A DNA stretch of 64,000 nucleotides from Eumeta japonica (taxonomy: Eukaryota; Arthropoda; Insecta; Lepidoptera; Psychidae), in contig BGZK01000088.1 in the NCBI GenBank assembly GCA_005406025.1, positions 620,001 to 684,000 on the forward strand, read 5' to 3'. Numbering within the stretch: the stretch's first letter is position 1; each line of letters begins with the position of its first letter. Of this stretch, positions 24,575-36,452 are shown piece after piece. The translations under genes were made by a program, and so were the position numbers. The notes under the pieces are model-generated. The model was not told the DNA's origin and made no database searches. It saw only the letters and a program-made list of their open reading frames with translations.

Positions 24575-25339
24575 CTATTGTTTCTTCGCGTAGGCCTGAT
24601 AGGCTCTGTCCTGCGCAGCCGCTTCTTCTTCTACGCTCCTCTTGTAATGGCCGCTGGGGCCGGTCGTGTCGAAATCGTTCCCGAAATGGGACGATGAATA
24701 AGTGTGACTCTGTGACACTTGTGGGTGCTTAACAATTTCATATGTGGTCTTCTCGTGGGCCTCGCCTCCCGCGACCAGTTTCTTGAGGCCGATGATGACT
24801 GACAGCAATAAGGCGATCTTACCGATCAGTAGTGCTTTTCCAGCTAACAGAGCTATAGCTTGAAAAGCCATCGCTACGAAGCCACCTTTGATAGCCAATC
24901 CAGTTATGATGGGTCCTATGTATTTTTTCATCTTTCCTCGTGCCTCGTCAAACGATCTGCCCAAATCGCCGCCGAGGTTTGAAGGTACGATGTTAAGTTT
25001 GTGAGTTTGTAACAGTTTCGATGTTGTGATCTCCAACAATTTGTCCACCTGTTCTGCAGTGAGGGAGTTCAAATCCCCTTCGGGGAGTGTTGAAGGGAAA
25101 GCTCTGCCCAAATCGGGTCTCCTCACCAGGGTCACTCCATCAAGAATCGGTAAAGTCTCCATCCTTGCCGCTCTGTCTGCTAGTTTTGCCGCCTGCATTT
25201 TAAAACACTTTACTATCTCTTGAGATTTCTGACATTTGTCATACATCTTTCTCATCAGTCTCATTCCCACCGTGAAGTCCGCTGACGTGGTCACGATCAA
25301 AGCACACAAGCACAGCGGGATAAGCCGAAGGGTCGCCAT
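24575..25339 (-). CDS. Gene B: Osiris-family (DUF1676) protein, single coding exon
   Basis: An intact 254-codon frame with ATG at 25339 and TAG at 24577-24575. Residues 1-20 form a signal peptide (LIPLCLCALIVTTSA). C36 and C45 make a C-x8-C pair, followed by DRAARMETLPILDGV (55-69). RGKMKKYIGP (134-143) leads into a long hydrophobic domain to about residue 188, with LLAGKALLIGKIALLLS and IIGLKKL, the typical Osiris membrane signature. The tail has AAAQDRAYQAYAKKQ (240-254), an AQ-x-LAY-like motif seen in Osiris proteins. Family role: a membrane or secreted protein of cuticle-forming epithelia. It resembles gene C closely but has no coding introns. A possible splice acceptor (gattgcag) lies 11 bases before the ATG, so a non-coding first exon is possible. 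The numbered orthologue is not assigned. Confidence 0.93.
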   Translation of the reverse strand: MATLRLIPLCLCALIVTTSADFTVGMRLMRKMYDKCQKSQEIVKCFKMQAAKLADRAARMETLPILDGVTLVRRPDLGRAFPSTLPEGDLNSLTAEQVDKLLEITTSKLLQTHKLNIVPSNLGGDLGRSFDEARGKMKKYIGPIITGLAIKGGFVAMAFQAIALLAGKALLIGKIALLLSVIIGLKKLVAGGEAHEKTTYEIVKHPQVSQSHTYSSSHFGNDFDTTGPSGHYKRSVEEEAAAQDRAYQAYAKKQ

Positions 25340-25790
25340 TTTTTAACTTCCTGCAATCAATTTTTTTAGACTAATCTCTGATGGACAGTCCTTCTGGCGC
25401 GACAGCTTCTATTGAAATGTGGAGAGAACAACCGTGCACATGCATTTATCTATTTTCACCGGGAACCACATTTATCTATAAATCTTTTAGAGCGTGCAAT
25501 CGTTGCATCGTATCGTGATGCACCGAGGCGTGCTCATGCGCATAGCCTGCGTGTCTGTATGCGTGCGTCTGCGTTTGTGGTCAGTCCGGGGATAGCTTGC
25601 GCTCGCATCTCTAATAACTATGTGAGGCATGCGTTTATTTTTATGTTACTGGTTAAATCAAAAACAAGTTTTTCTCTCCAACAACTATTGATACTGCATT
25701 TATTTTATTTTAAGAAATACATGACCATTAATAATTGTGAATGAATATTATTACATAATCTATAATAACAATTTCTTTGAAATGTTGGCA
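25340..25790 (-). promoter_or_regulatory. Upstream region of gene B
   Basis: No clear TATA box at the expected distance. A GC- and TG-containing stretch (25500-25605, repeated gcgtgc/tgcgtg) lies about 200 bp upstream. An open frame at 25412-25744 on the plus strand is featureless. Promoter role is inferred from position. Confidence 0.35.
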
Positions 25791-25854
25791 AAAGTTCGCT
25801 ATTTTTATACTAAATTTTTTTTCCAAAATGTTTGGTATAAAAATAGCTAACTTT
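25791..25854. repeat. Inverted repeat, 24-bp arms, 16-base loop, upstream of gene B
   Basis: Arms 25791-25814 and 25831-25854 match as reverse complements at 22 of 24 positions. Both contain GCTATTTTTATAC or its complement. It lies about 450-515 bp upstream of the gene B start. It could be a snap-back MITE, a small-RNA hairpin or chance in AT-rich DNA, although 22 of 24 makes chance unlikely. Confidence 0.7.
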
Positions 25855-27525
25855 AATAGTATCTCTGTAGGGCTATTCTTGTCGCGCCAATATGATGACC
25901 TTATTTTATTTGGGTAATATAAAGGATTAGATTAATTTGTAGTATTTTCTTTCTTCTCAAAACATGAACTCTAGACTTAAATATTTCTATATTTTCGGTG
26001 TTATGTACGGCATGTTATTATTTCGCAAAACGCACACATCGTTTACGTACACATCGTTCAGCTTCAAAATATAATAATTTAGAACACGATTAAAGCATCG
26101 ACAGTCTGTTTCCTTTTTTTTGGAACACAGTGGGGAATGCGAAACAACGACATACGGAGGGAAACTGTCGTACACACAGGTTAAGTTTTTTTGAGGAAAA
26201 AATTTTGGTATAGACAATTTTGTGATGTAGATTTTTTTCATTTATCCATAAAAATGTATCAAATTTACTACTTTTTATTAGTGTAGATAGATTCTGTTTT
26301 ATGCAAGCATCATTATATTGGATCAGAAGGAAAAGCGGAGTCAGCGGTAATAGGTCATATCTAATGAATTATTTTTTATACAATAAAAGAACTCAATGTA
26401 TTAAATCATAGTTGAAGCATTTATTCGTGCACAAGTGGTTTGTAAGCTGTCTACAACTGAATTTTCTGTCCATAATTTCGACATGAAGTTGAAATATAGA
26501 GCACTGTTATGGCACTCAAAAGCATTTGCAGACAGATTTACGAACTTCATGCTATGATCAACTTTCTGAAGAAGAACAAAAAAAGCAAAATCTGAAATTT
26601 AGAAATAAAATCAAAATATATGACTTTAATTTAAAATAATAAATTTACTAAATGAAAGCAAATTACAAACAAAAACTCTAAAACGGTTGATAACGCGTTC
26701 AACGTTAGGGTATAACTCCCTGAAAATTATACGCTATAATATTTATCGATGACATGTGTTTTTGAGCTTCTTGAGTTATAAATATTGTCTATGAGCTTTT
26801 AAGCTCAAACCCTTCAAGATCTCTGAAACTTCTCACTACTTTTGAGATCAAAGTGTTTTATTGAGCTCATCATGCTCAAAAGAATAATTTGCTCTTTCAA
26901 GCTCTCCGAGCTCACAATTATAGTTCGAATACATTTTGAGCCCTAACAATTCAAAAATCTATATATATTAAAAACTAATTCATTTTTAATTTTTCGACTA
27001 CAATATCTTGAAAACACGTTGTTTGATTCTAATTTGCTTTATGACATCAGACGCAGTGTTTTAAACATAATAAGATTATCAAATACCAAACGTCAATCCA
27101 TGATGAATTTCACATGTTATTTGGAAAAAAAAACCTTTTTTTTCGAATTTTTCGTTAACAAACGAATACATAGATTTTATATAATTTGCAACAATTGAAG
27201 TTATACGTTTATAAGCAGAAGACATCGTTAAATTTTGGAATATACCAGTGGAGTAGCTTAAAAACAATTCTAAAATACATTTTGTAACAATTTTTTAAGA
27301 CTCTCACACACAAAGAAGCATATAACATACAGACATTATTCAAGAAATGGTCAAAATAGATTTATATTCAAACCCGTAATTTAATTTTCATCTGCATTAC
27401 GACATTCAACGCAGTTTTTTTTAAGAAGAATAGATGGTTAAATTTTACGATTTATCGGTAGAGCAGTTCAGTTTGGAGGAGGAGAGAAGGTTATTTTGGA
27501 GATTTCTCAAAGTCTGCTTTAAAAA
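25855..27525. other. AT-rich DNA with a cluster of GAGCTC/GCTCAA motifs
   Basis: Between 26750 and 26945 the words gagctt, aagctcaa, gagctc and tgctcaa recur about ten times in both orientations, for example tgagcttttaagctcaa. This looks like a decayed tandem or palindromic repeat. No gene supported. Confidence 0.45.
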
Positions 27526-27529
27526 ATTG

Positions 27530-27632
27530 GTTCAACGTTTCAGGTAGTCTAAGTTGAAGCCTGTTTGAATGTCCCAAACTGCGTTTCGATCGGTTAATCC
27601 TTTCAAAAGTTATGAGGGCTTACACATAAACG

Positions 27633-27712
<80 letters not shown>

Positions 27713-27810
27713 TATAGACACACAGATATCACTCATAAATGATAGAAATAGTTTTCTAGGAACATAAAACGTCAAGATCTGGTGAAAACTCGAATTTAAA
27801 AATACCTTAT
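27530..27810 (+). repeat. Mobile microsatellite, copy 2: conserved flanks around a long (CA)n
   Basis: The tract at 27643-27711 is an uninterrupted CA repeat of about 34 units. The left flank cctttcaaaagttatgaggg and the right flank aaacgtcaagatctggtgaa match copy 1 at 14705-15020. Sequence just upstream (27391-27480) has gacattcaacgcagttttt, echoed at about 22049 as acattcaacgtagtttta. Confidence 0.8.
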
Positions 27811-29852
27811 TTTAATGAATAAAATTGTGTCAGCCTTAAATAATATATAAAAAAAATAAAACTGGTAATTTATAATTGCCACAAATGTTTCTACCTCTTT
27901 GCTAGTAACTGAACAAGCGAGCTACCTTCGGCATCTTTTGAGTTTCCTGTGGGAATATTGACACCTTACAATGACAAAACTTACTTATCTTCATTTCCCA
28001 TATAAATCTATAAAATCCATCTATACTAATATATGAATCTACAGAGATTTTTTCGTTGCTCCGTTATAACTATTGACCTATACATCCGATCAAAATGAAA
28101 TTTTGTATACATGTAAAGAATACATAGACTTTGTCGATAGGTTAAGCTTTACTTAAGTGCGACTTAAATTTTAGAATTAATTAGAAACCGAATGAAGACC
28201 GGGATTGCAGTCTAGAGCGCGACCGAGATCAAAATCAGGAAAGGTACCCGGACTAGAGTTGGGAGCAAGACGATCGTTCAAAACAAAAAATGGAGGAACA
28301 CATCCCATATCCACGCCGGCGAGGCCGCGAACTTGGAGCTAGTATACTATTGAAATATACGTATGTATTTTATTTACGTAGTGCTATTTGTTGTTCAGAA
28401 TGACATAGCAATAATGTGATTACCACAAAATTCTACGAACGAACCTAAATAAATAAAGCAAGCCTTAAAATGCCTTTTATTCCAATTTGCCAGGGAAGGT
28501 ATCTATGTAGATACATTTGTAAAGTAAAGCTTCAATAAAATAAAAGCTTTAATCGAAGTCGTTAGGGATGCTTCCGGAACAGTCATATATAAGTTTGTAT
28601 GGACATATAAGAATTTTTCCTCAAAGTAATAAGATATCCAATAAAATTATATGACATTCTTCGTACATTTAATACAGATATTTGAAGTTTAGTCGGATTT
28701 ACAACATTCACTTCAACATAGGCGGGGATGCGTAATCAGAGCTAGTTATAATAAAGTGAATTACCGTATTATATTACTTTTCAGATCCGTTTCAGAAGTG
28801 GAGGAACTATGTTTTTCACACATTAGCGTAAATGCTGTTTCAATTAATACTTACATTTATAGAATATTTATAAAACCAAAGATGCGAGAGTTTTTCTTAA
28901 TTTAGTGTCAAATTTTATAATGCACCTATAAAAAATCAATGATGATGGTGTATTCGCATGGTAGTGACAATCCCCATCAAGTCTGCCTGTCTGTCTACTT
29001 GGTAGCTTATAACCTGGCGAGAGTCACTCTCTACCGTATTATTATAGATTCTCTATGAAAATTCATAATGTGATTATTCATATATGATTAGATACTAATC
29101 AACGAATATTAAATGATTCAATATTCTTAAACTACCCGCTAAGAAAAAAAAAAAAATGGAGAAACGTTTATCCCACCCGTTGTTATAAATTAATTGTTCA
29201 TCAGTTGCCTACATTTTGAAGACCAAGAAAGTATTCTGATAGTTTTCTACGATGACGTTCGCATGTGCGTTTTGTGTGCGTGTGTATGCGCATGTATGTA
29301 TGTAGGTAGGCGAGTCAGTGCAGTGCGATGTGTATACGCATGTATGCGTGTGAGTCTTGATGCGCTTGATGCTCAACTTGATGAAGCACACGCATACAAA
29401 CATAGGGGGTATATTGCTGAAAACGGAATAGTGTCAAAGTCAGACGCAGGATCCCTGATTCCGGGATTTCCTCGTTAATTGATAACAGCGATGAGATTTT
29501 TCGAGTGCTCTCATTTAAGATTATCATTTAAATATATTTTACTTTATTTAGTTAGTACAATTGGCTCGTTCTCATATTGCTCACGGTATCTCCACTATCC
29601 AACACTCTTTTTTAGTTTTGTTTTCGCGAGTTTCCCAACATTCAAATTTATAATTAGACTAATGTTTTATTATAACAAGCATAGAGGCATCTTACCTCTA
29701 ATACGACTTATTTTACAACAAATTCTAGAACTCTCAAAAGAATCACAACACCTGAAGAAAAGTCTATTTTTAAAACGAACTGAATTCAATAAATCCTTGA
29801 AACTTCTTTTAAATTTTCTCAACGGGAAGTTCAAAAATATTGAATAAGCTCT
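27811..29852. other. Intergenic DNA with small repeat patches
   Basis: 28190-28275 holds a degenerate gaccgagatcaaaatcagg-type repeat. 29245-29350 is a GT/GCATGTATG-rich patch whose open frames on both strands are artefacts. The 122-codon frame at 29479-29847 is AT-rich and shows no family feature; I do not call it. Confidence 0.4.
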
Positions 29853-30085
29853 CCACGCCAGTCGGGTGCGGGTCGGGGGCCGCTGATCTGCTGTCGACCG
29901 ACGTCACCAGAGCGATGACAACGTCCGACACCGACGACTTAACATGCTCTCCTAGGCAGGAAGCGAGCGGATTGAATTTGTCTTAGGTTAACAACTCTTA
30001 GCTCGATTCAACTGTGGACGAGATAGAACCCGGTAGCATCTAGCCCCAAGGCGACGCACTTAATCATTAAGTAACCGCCGCCGAA
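29853..30085 (-). mobile_element. tRNA-derived SINE, copy 2 of 4
   Basis: Colinear with the SINE at 63125-63350. Shared spaced blocks are the gacgtcacc / cgatgac segment, cgacttaacatgct (against gatggcttaatgtgct) and ggaagcgag. On the minus strand a box B-like accgggttctatc is present near 30030. Much more GC-rich than its surroundings. Confidence 0.55.
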
Positions 30086-32199
30086 TTAACCGATTTTAAT
30101 ACGAGTCAATATATTTTTTGAATGTTCGTTATTCAAAATTGAATTATTTTTGAGCTCAAAACAGCATCGATTGTCCAAACTCCGTTCAAATCGATCAATC
30201 AATTCATTCAAAGACGTCTGCCACAAAATATTTGATAATAACACTAATAATTATTCTCTCGTCTGATGGTCTCGAAAATGAATAATGATTTCATGTTTAC
30301 TGAGCTCGAAACCATTTTTACTTAGGGAAGTTTTAGGGCTGGCTTACAAGGTCCAACGTCCTCCAGATTTTTTTTAAATCGCTTGAAGAAAGTATGTATA
30401 TTTTTCAATAATTTTTAACATAATCTAGAAATAATGTAATTTGCTGTTGAAACTTGAGACTGCCAAACGTCCTTTAAAGCCAATATCACATATTTGAAAT
30501 CTAAAAAAAAATGAAACTTAAATTCGTTTATTAAACTTAATTAAATTATTTTAGTAGTTAAATAACAAAAATAAATATTTCTACGCGGGGCACTCCATAC
30601 ACTCCAGAAGCTAAAAAATTTTTTTTATCAAATATCAACGTGTGGCACATATTTCGACAGTTATTTTATAAACAGTTTAAGCTTTCTAAGCAAATTTTGT
30701 GATTATGTAAATAATTGCGAAAATAATCGCTTCGAAAATTGCAAAAATCGTATCCTCCCCCTCCCTATTTTCTAAGCAGTATATCCAAAAAAAAAAGTAA
30801 AAATATATAACGGTGATAACGCTTAATATATACTTTCAATAAAAAATATTTTAAACATTATCGAATGTACTGTTTTTGAGTTATTGCGGAAAAACTGCGC
30901 TTCTCAACAAAAGGACGTAAGTGCCATGAAGATACGCTGTTTTGTTGATGCACTTTAGTTTAAACTCGTTTAATAGTAATAGTCGGCATACTCACTTGTT
31001 TTTTTAGTTATAGGCGACAAAATTGCTCATAACTATTTTGCGCGGGAAACATGGAAAAGTGTACAACGTACTTTTTTCATCTATAGTACATTTCTTCGTA
31101 ATAATGTCTTTGGAACCCTATAATGAGCATGGTCCAACATGCTCTTGGTCAGTTTCTATTTTTATCCCATCTTATGTTTATTTTTGTTGAGTTGTATAAT
31201 GTGTAATCTAATTTTACAAAAGTAATCGTATTTTGTAAATTTAACATGCCTTCTTTAATTTAATCAATTAACTAAAATCCGGACAAGTAACAGTCGCACT
31301 TTCTTCAAAACGTTTTCGTAGCATCTCGAAATTAAAAGAAATACACATTACACATTTTCGCTTCACAATAATTTTACGTTTCCCGTAAAACAATTTATAA
31401 GACTTATAATTCTCCTTTAGGTTTTCCCGGAAATTATAAATTACGATCTATATCCCAATTTTTTTTTATTATAAACTCGTAGTTTAAGAAATAAGAAGGG
31501 ATTTCTCTATTTTTATTTAATAATAATAATAGTATATACTCACGCTCAGAAGAGCAGGTAGAGACTATAGATTTCCACATGGTACGACCTTTGCATATCT
31601 CTCTTGCCTCACTGACACCCATTCAAGCTTTTCATTCGAGCTCGTCAGTTTCCAGTACTTAAAATTTGGCCCTTTTTTAATATGTCACTAATACAATCTG
31701 CATAGAATTTTCTAGGACGACCCTTACCGAACTTTCCATCGCTCACATATGCTATATAAATTTATTTTCTATGTTATGTTAATTTTGAGGATCCAATCAA
31801 TTTTCCAATTGGCTCCTCGTAGTTAACTTTCAAAATCAGAATTTGTTTCATTACGTCTAGGTTTGTGACTAGGACGTATTTATGTACCAAACCGAAATTT
31901 TTTTCATCAAATAGTTTCGGAAAAAATAGGCTGTAGTAGACGGACAGACAGACACCAGAGTAATCCTATATAAGCATTGTTTTTTTTCAACGCATGTACA
32001 AAAACCTAAAATAGAAAACCTGAACTCTTTATCGTTTTGTATATTTAACATTGTAGTTACTAGTTTTTGACTTACGATAAGGGATTTGTAAGAAAAATGG
32101 TATTTAGATTTAGATATGATAAAGTAAGTTGAGATAGTCAAAAGACCCATTAACTTATTAAAAGCTATAAATACATGTAGCTGCTGTACGTTTTAGAAC
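30086..32199. other. AT-rich intergenic DNA
   Basis: 30580-31110 contains a C-rich cctccccctccctattttct segment and may be a common lepidopteran dispersed repeat. No gene supported. Confidence 0.35.
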
Positions 32200-32830
32200 T
32201 GTACACTTCACGTCATAGGCTACCGATATACTTCAGCTCTGTCGTTGCACAACACGTGCCCATCCGTTAGGTAAGTCTCAACTATTCTGCTGAAGCAAGG
32301 GAACACCTGATGCTATACGAGGCCTTCCGGAATATATTCCCGCGGAAAACTTTTAAAAGTGTGGCCGTTGTCTAAAGATTCAGTTAACAAAACTTCGCCT
32401 TCGAATACCGTTTTCTCCCACCACCAGGTCTCTCACGCGAACAATCACGTTAACCGTGGTTAGACCCCGCAGAAACTCGTACTGGATTTTAGCTAGTTCA
32501 GGACCTGCCGTCTTTAAGATGCCGACTGAAATAGGAGTTCGGCCACGTCGTCAAAAAGAAGGATCGGACGGTAAGAGAACCCACGGGACACCCCACTTTC
32601 TTAAATACATATCGTTCCGTCTTCCTTGGTGCCGAGAATAGATCTCGCTTCATACAAATGTTGAATGTGTAGCCGTCTCGTTTTTGACTCGAGAATGTTA
32701 AACACCAAAACCGACGCACAACCGGAAATACAGACAAGTTCTAGCACCACTTTAATTACATCCGGTACCACAGCTCTATTTTCGGTCCCGCCAAAATAAA
32801 GCATATAGAGGGATTCTTAACCCGTTTTGT
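32200..32830 (-). mobile_element. Possible LINE reverse-transcriptase relic, strongly decayed
   Basis: This 630-bp block is GC-richer than its neighbours and has several overlapping minus-strand open fragments. One reading includes VETYLTDGHVLCNDRAE, similar to the segment after the first RT motif in R1-type LINEs; another gives EFLRGLTTVNVIVRVRDLVV. No catalytic motif is visible. Other explanations (a different transposon or an old pseudogene) remain open. Confidence 0.35.
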
Positions 32831-34305
32831 CTGAATATAGATCTGAGGTCATATTTTCTATTAGCCTTACCTGAGGATTCTGCGAATGATGGCCTGCAAA
32901 TAGAGTTCACCTTATAGCGTTAGATACGGACCTCCCCATTTTGAAATGTTACTCGTTCCAGAACGTCTTCTCATGGGCGTGTTTAGACCCTGCTGATGGT
33001 GTTCTACAGAAGATTCTTAGCATTCTAAGCTATTTCAATAATTATTCCTTAAAAACAAACGTACAGTCAGATATTAATATTTGTCAAATGCATAGATTAG
33101 TATTTTTTTTAAGAACTGCAAGAACATTTATTAATTATATCGTAAAAATATTTAATACAGCACGGTTTTATGAATCGTATCGTAAAATAGTAACATTTCA
33201 CTGGCAACGTGTAATGCGCGTGAGTGTAACAGCGAAAGTTTGGAATCGTACTTTCGTAAATCTTTGTTTTCATGACCGCTCTTTCCCATGACCAATGGTT
33301 ATGAGTCAGACAATTTTATCTGGCTTCATTTTAAGCACCTTCATTTGGTGCAACTCATTTTCTAGGTCAAAATGATAATTTTAGACAATAACGTGTACAC
33401 GTGACACCGGAAAATTTGTTTTATGTTGGTTTACGGGTGAGAGATTTTTTTATTCTGATAAATTAAGGAGTTTTTTTTTCAAGTTTTAAGTTCGAGAAAT
33501 TACTTAATTCAAACTGTTTAGTAACTTTCTAACAAACTATTTTTATTAAAATCGTATGGCGTGTAAAAAGAAATAGTTGTCGTTTTTGTCTTAGTGACGT
33601 GATATATACCGTGTTTAGTTTTAGCATTATCTATTTAAAACTGTAATAAGTATAATACAGCTAACAAGTAAATGTTGCAAGCTTTATCGATGTTATAAAG
33701 AACACTATTACGATAAAATTTCGCAAATTTACAGAAAGTACATCAGAATGTTTTTACATCCTGGGGTATTTTCAGCTATTAATTTAACCGGGCCCTATTC
33801 TTTCAAATTCTTTTAAAATACTCTAATAAAATCTTTAGAATCTAAATAAAATAAAAATATGACCAACATTTTAATTTCAATGCTTTAGGTTCAATGCTAA
33901 GAAATGAAAAAACAAAGTTATGCTGTTATTGAACTTACTACAAAACTTTTGAGAAAAAAATCGTATTTTTTAAGAACCTTTAATATTTCTTATCAATGAG
34001 TGCCCAACTATTACTTTGAAAATTCCTGAGCTAGGAACAAAGTTTCATATGATCTTTTACGAATGTATCGAATTTTTCAGCATGTAAACCAAACTTGCAA
34101 CAATCAGATTTTTGTACCCATTACACCCATTTTAGATGTTAGTAGTTACGTTGTTTGTGTTAAACCAGTAAGCTTTACATCTTCAGCAGCGCCTACTACA
34201 TATTCGCATTTGTCAAATAATTTCGTTTATTCAAGTTTCTAGTATTCTTAATTTTGTACAATTTCTTCGTGTTAATTTTATATAGACTAAAATGTAAAAA
34301 TGTTT
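32831..34305. other. Intergenic DNA, nothing recognised
   Basis: The 116-codon frame at 32941-33291 has no recognisable domain. No repeat identified. Confidence 0.4.
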
Positions 34306-34310
34306 TTATT

Positions 34311-34392
34311 GCACGCCTCATAAGCGGAGCGTTGAGGTAGTGCTTTATTATCGCCTTACAAAAATCAAGTGATTTTTTGAACTAAAAATGTC
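34311..34392 (+). repeat. Repeat unit starting gcacgcctcataag, copy 1
   Basis: Shares gcacgcctcataag, gaggtagt, cgcctta-aaaatc and gattttttgaact-aaaa blocks in the same order with 34693-34772. Confidence 0.6.
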
Positions 34393-34688
34393 CCTATTTA
34401 TTTTTTATCGCACTTGTATAATAATAATTACACATGAATATCAAGGAAAAACACTAGTTTCAACACTTATGACATTTTTAAAAGACATTTTGCTTTTTAA
34501 ATTAATGAAAAAGATGTTTAACAAATTATTCCGTGGACGCCCGTGTGTCTGTATGTATCCATACTCGCGTGGTCACGATAACTCCTGAAAAACTTAATTG
34601 ATCTAGTCTAGATTTTTTTCCAAACGCTGTAGTATTATCCTAAACTAAGTCCTTTCGAAGATCACGTTCTAATTCACTTGCGTAGTAT

Positions 34689-34892
34689 TTTTGCACGCCT
34701 CATAAGTAAAGGGCTGAGGTAGTACTCTACTTTCGCCTTATAAAAATCGAGCCATTTTTTTGGACTTAAAATTTTTTCATGTTACTCATAATGTACTTAT
34801 AGCCTTATATAAATACTTGAATGACAAGAAAAAACATTCGTACTAATATATATATTTGTGAAAATTGAACGACCACTATGAGGCGTGCACTT
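34689..34892. mobile_element. Small element with inverted TGCACGCCTCATA ends, repeat copy 2
   Basis: The left end ttgcacgcctcataag (34691-34706) is mirrored by ctatgaggcgtgca (34876-34889). This gives a roughly 200-bp MITE-like unit. The left part repeats 34311-34392. No transposase. Confidence 0.55.
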
Positions 34893-35595
34893 TTGGATTT
34901 TCCAAAATTTTTTCTGCTATTTATTATTCCAAGTAATAATTATACAAAACCGCTAAAATAAACTAAGCAATCGATTAAAAATTGCGAGATGGAATTTTAA
35001 TTTTAATTTTTATATGTTAATAGTCATATATGACGAAAAGTTTAATATAAAAATATATTTAAACAAGTATTTCATCGATTTTGATCGATAAACACAATAA
35101 AAAAACCATAAATTATTCAGACAATGCGAGTCAAAGTCAAACGTTTTCGCCCTAAGAATGCAAGGAAAAAATTCATACAATTTGGTCATTACTGAGCGCC
35201 AACTGAGCTTTAAGGCGGACGTGTCTCAAAGGCTTATTGTTCGAGTACCGTCAGCAAAAACAGATAAGTAAACAAAATCACATAGCGTTCTTATACATTT
35301 GGGTAAATTATTTGTCTTATTGATTTTCGAAATAGTTGTCAATTGTTTTGTTATATCAATTATATCGAGTTACACTTTATCAGCTAGTGCTTAGAACAGG
35401 TGATGGCGCTTCTATCTTGGTATACAAATATGCAAAATAAATGGTATTTAAATAGCTATTTTACTTTCATAATCTCACAAATGTCATCGATATATTCACA
35501 AAGTTTCACCTTATTTTAGTCTGTCTTTTTACAATATCTTATCATTTATGACAGAAGTAGATTCTCGTGTGTTTTACTTAGTGTATTTATAAGCA
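34893..35595. other. AT-rich DNA, nothing recognised
   Basis: No supported feature. Confidence 0.4.
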
Positions 35596-35599
35596 TTCC

Positions 35600-35970
35600 G
35601 CCTTTTCCGTCTTAATGAAGGCTTATTACATGTGTATTTGTAAGGGGCAAACCCCCATGCAGGCCATTGGAGAGTATATGGTCATCACCGTACACGGACA
35701 CACGCATCCTTTGGAGATCACTGGTGCATTTTCAAAAGGACTACGTCTTTTCTTGAAGACCTTCATATCGAGGTCTATCAAGAATTCCGCTCATGATAAG
35801 TCATTTCAGACTTTCACCTTACGCGACAGAAAGTTGCTCATGTAGGGTACGACGGTAATACGCCGGTAGAAAATGGCGCTGACGTTTGGGACGTTTCACA
35901 CCAGAAGAATCCTAACATTTACCGGTGACTCGTTATAGCCTGGCGACAGTGGTGATGAATCGATTAGCGT
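35600..35970 (-). mobile_element. LINE 3' end, last codons of reverse transcriptase ORF
   Basis: The minus strand reads YMSNFLSRKVKV, a stop, then NDL and, further on, DLDMKVFKKR. This matches the final motif of many CR1/Jockey-type LINE ORFs (FLPR-x-x-x-x-WN-x-LP ... FK-R). The following plus-strand text (aaacccccatgcaggccat, acacgcatcctttggagat) corresponds to the LINE 3' untranslated region. Two stops and several substitutions show decay. Clade assignment is uncertain. Confidence 0.5.
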
Positions 35971-36118
35971 CTGCCTTCAGGATCACATTTTTTATTTGAA
36001 ATTATCATTACTATTAAACACATATCAAAAAAAAAAGTTGTGAAACCGGACTATGGAAATTGAATAAGTACTAAAGCAATAAGTAGGAGTTGATAATATT
36101 GGACAGATTTTACTTGCT

Positions 36119-36160
36119 GCCATAACCTTGTAGCCATAACCTTGTAGCCATAACCTTACA
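36119..36160 (+). repeat. Three tandem copies of a 14-base unit
   Basis: The unit gccataaccttgta occurs three times in a row, the last copy ending in aca instead of gta. Confidence 0.85.
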
Positions 36161-36289
36161 ATCTTCTTATCTCATATTGAGGGCTTGAAACTCGAGCCAC
36201 TCGCGTTAGCCCAGCGCGGGCTGAGGGTTACAAATTATCATTAACAGCAACATTTCGTGACAACATCATCTATCGACGTCACGAAACAT

Positions 36290-36452
36290 AGGGCCGTATT
36301 AATAAAGCAGTCTTGAGTCTGGCGTTACATCAGGAGAGTGAACAGAGCGCGACAGTTATAATATTTCTCTATGGAAAATAATATTCGTCTCGTTCCCGCT
36401 TTACTTCTTGAGATGGCGCGTCGTTTGAGTAACGTTTATCAATACGACCCTT
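36290..36452. mobile_element. MITE with imperfect 17-bp inverted termini
   Basis: The left end agggccgtattaataaa (36290-36306) is the inverse of tttatcaatacgaccct (36435-36451) with two mismatches. The interior, including tggcgttacatcaggagagt and cttgagatggcgcgtcgt, resembles a short non-autonomous DNA transposon common in Lepidoptera. No coding capacity. Confidence 0.7.

Noticed and set aside
29479..29847. 122-codon open frame
   Set aside because: Hydrophobic and Lys-rich from AT-rich DNA, with no start context, domain or exon partner.
34327..34345. Possible let-7 microRNA gene (tgaggtagt)
   Set aside because: The match stops after the seed, no hairpin of proper length surrounds it, and it lies in a repeat unit.
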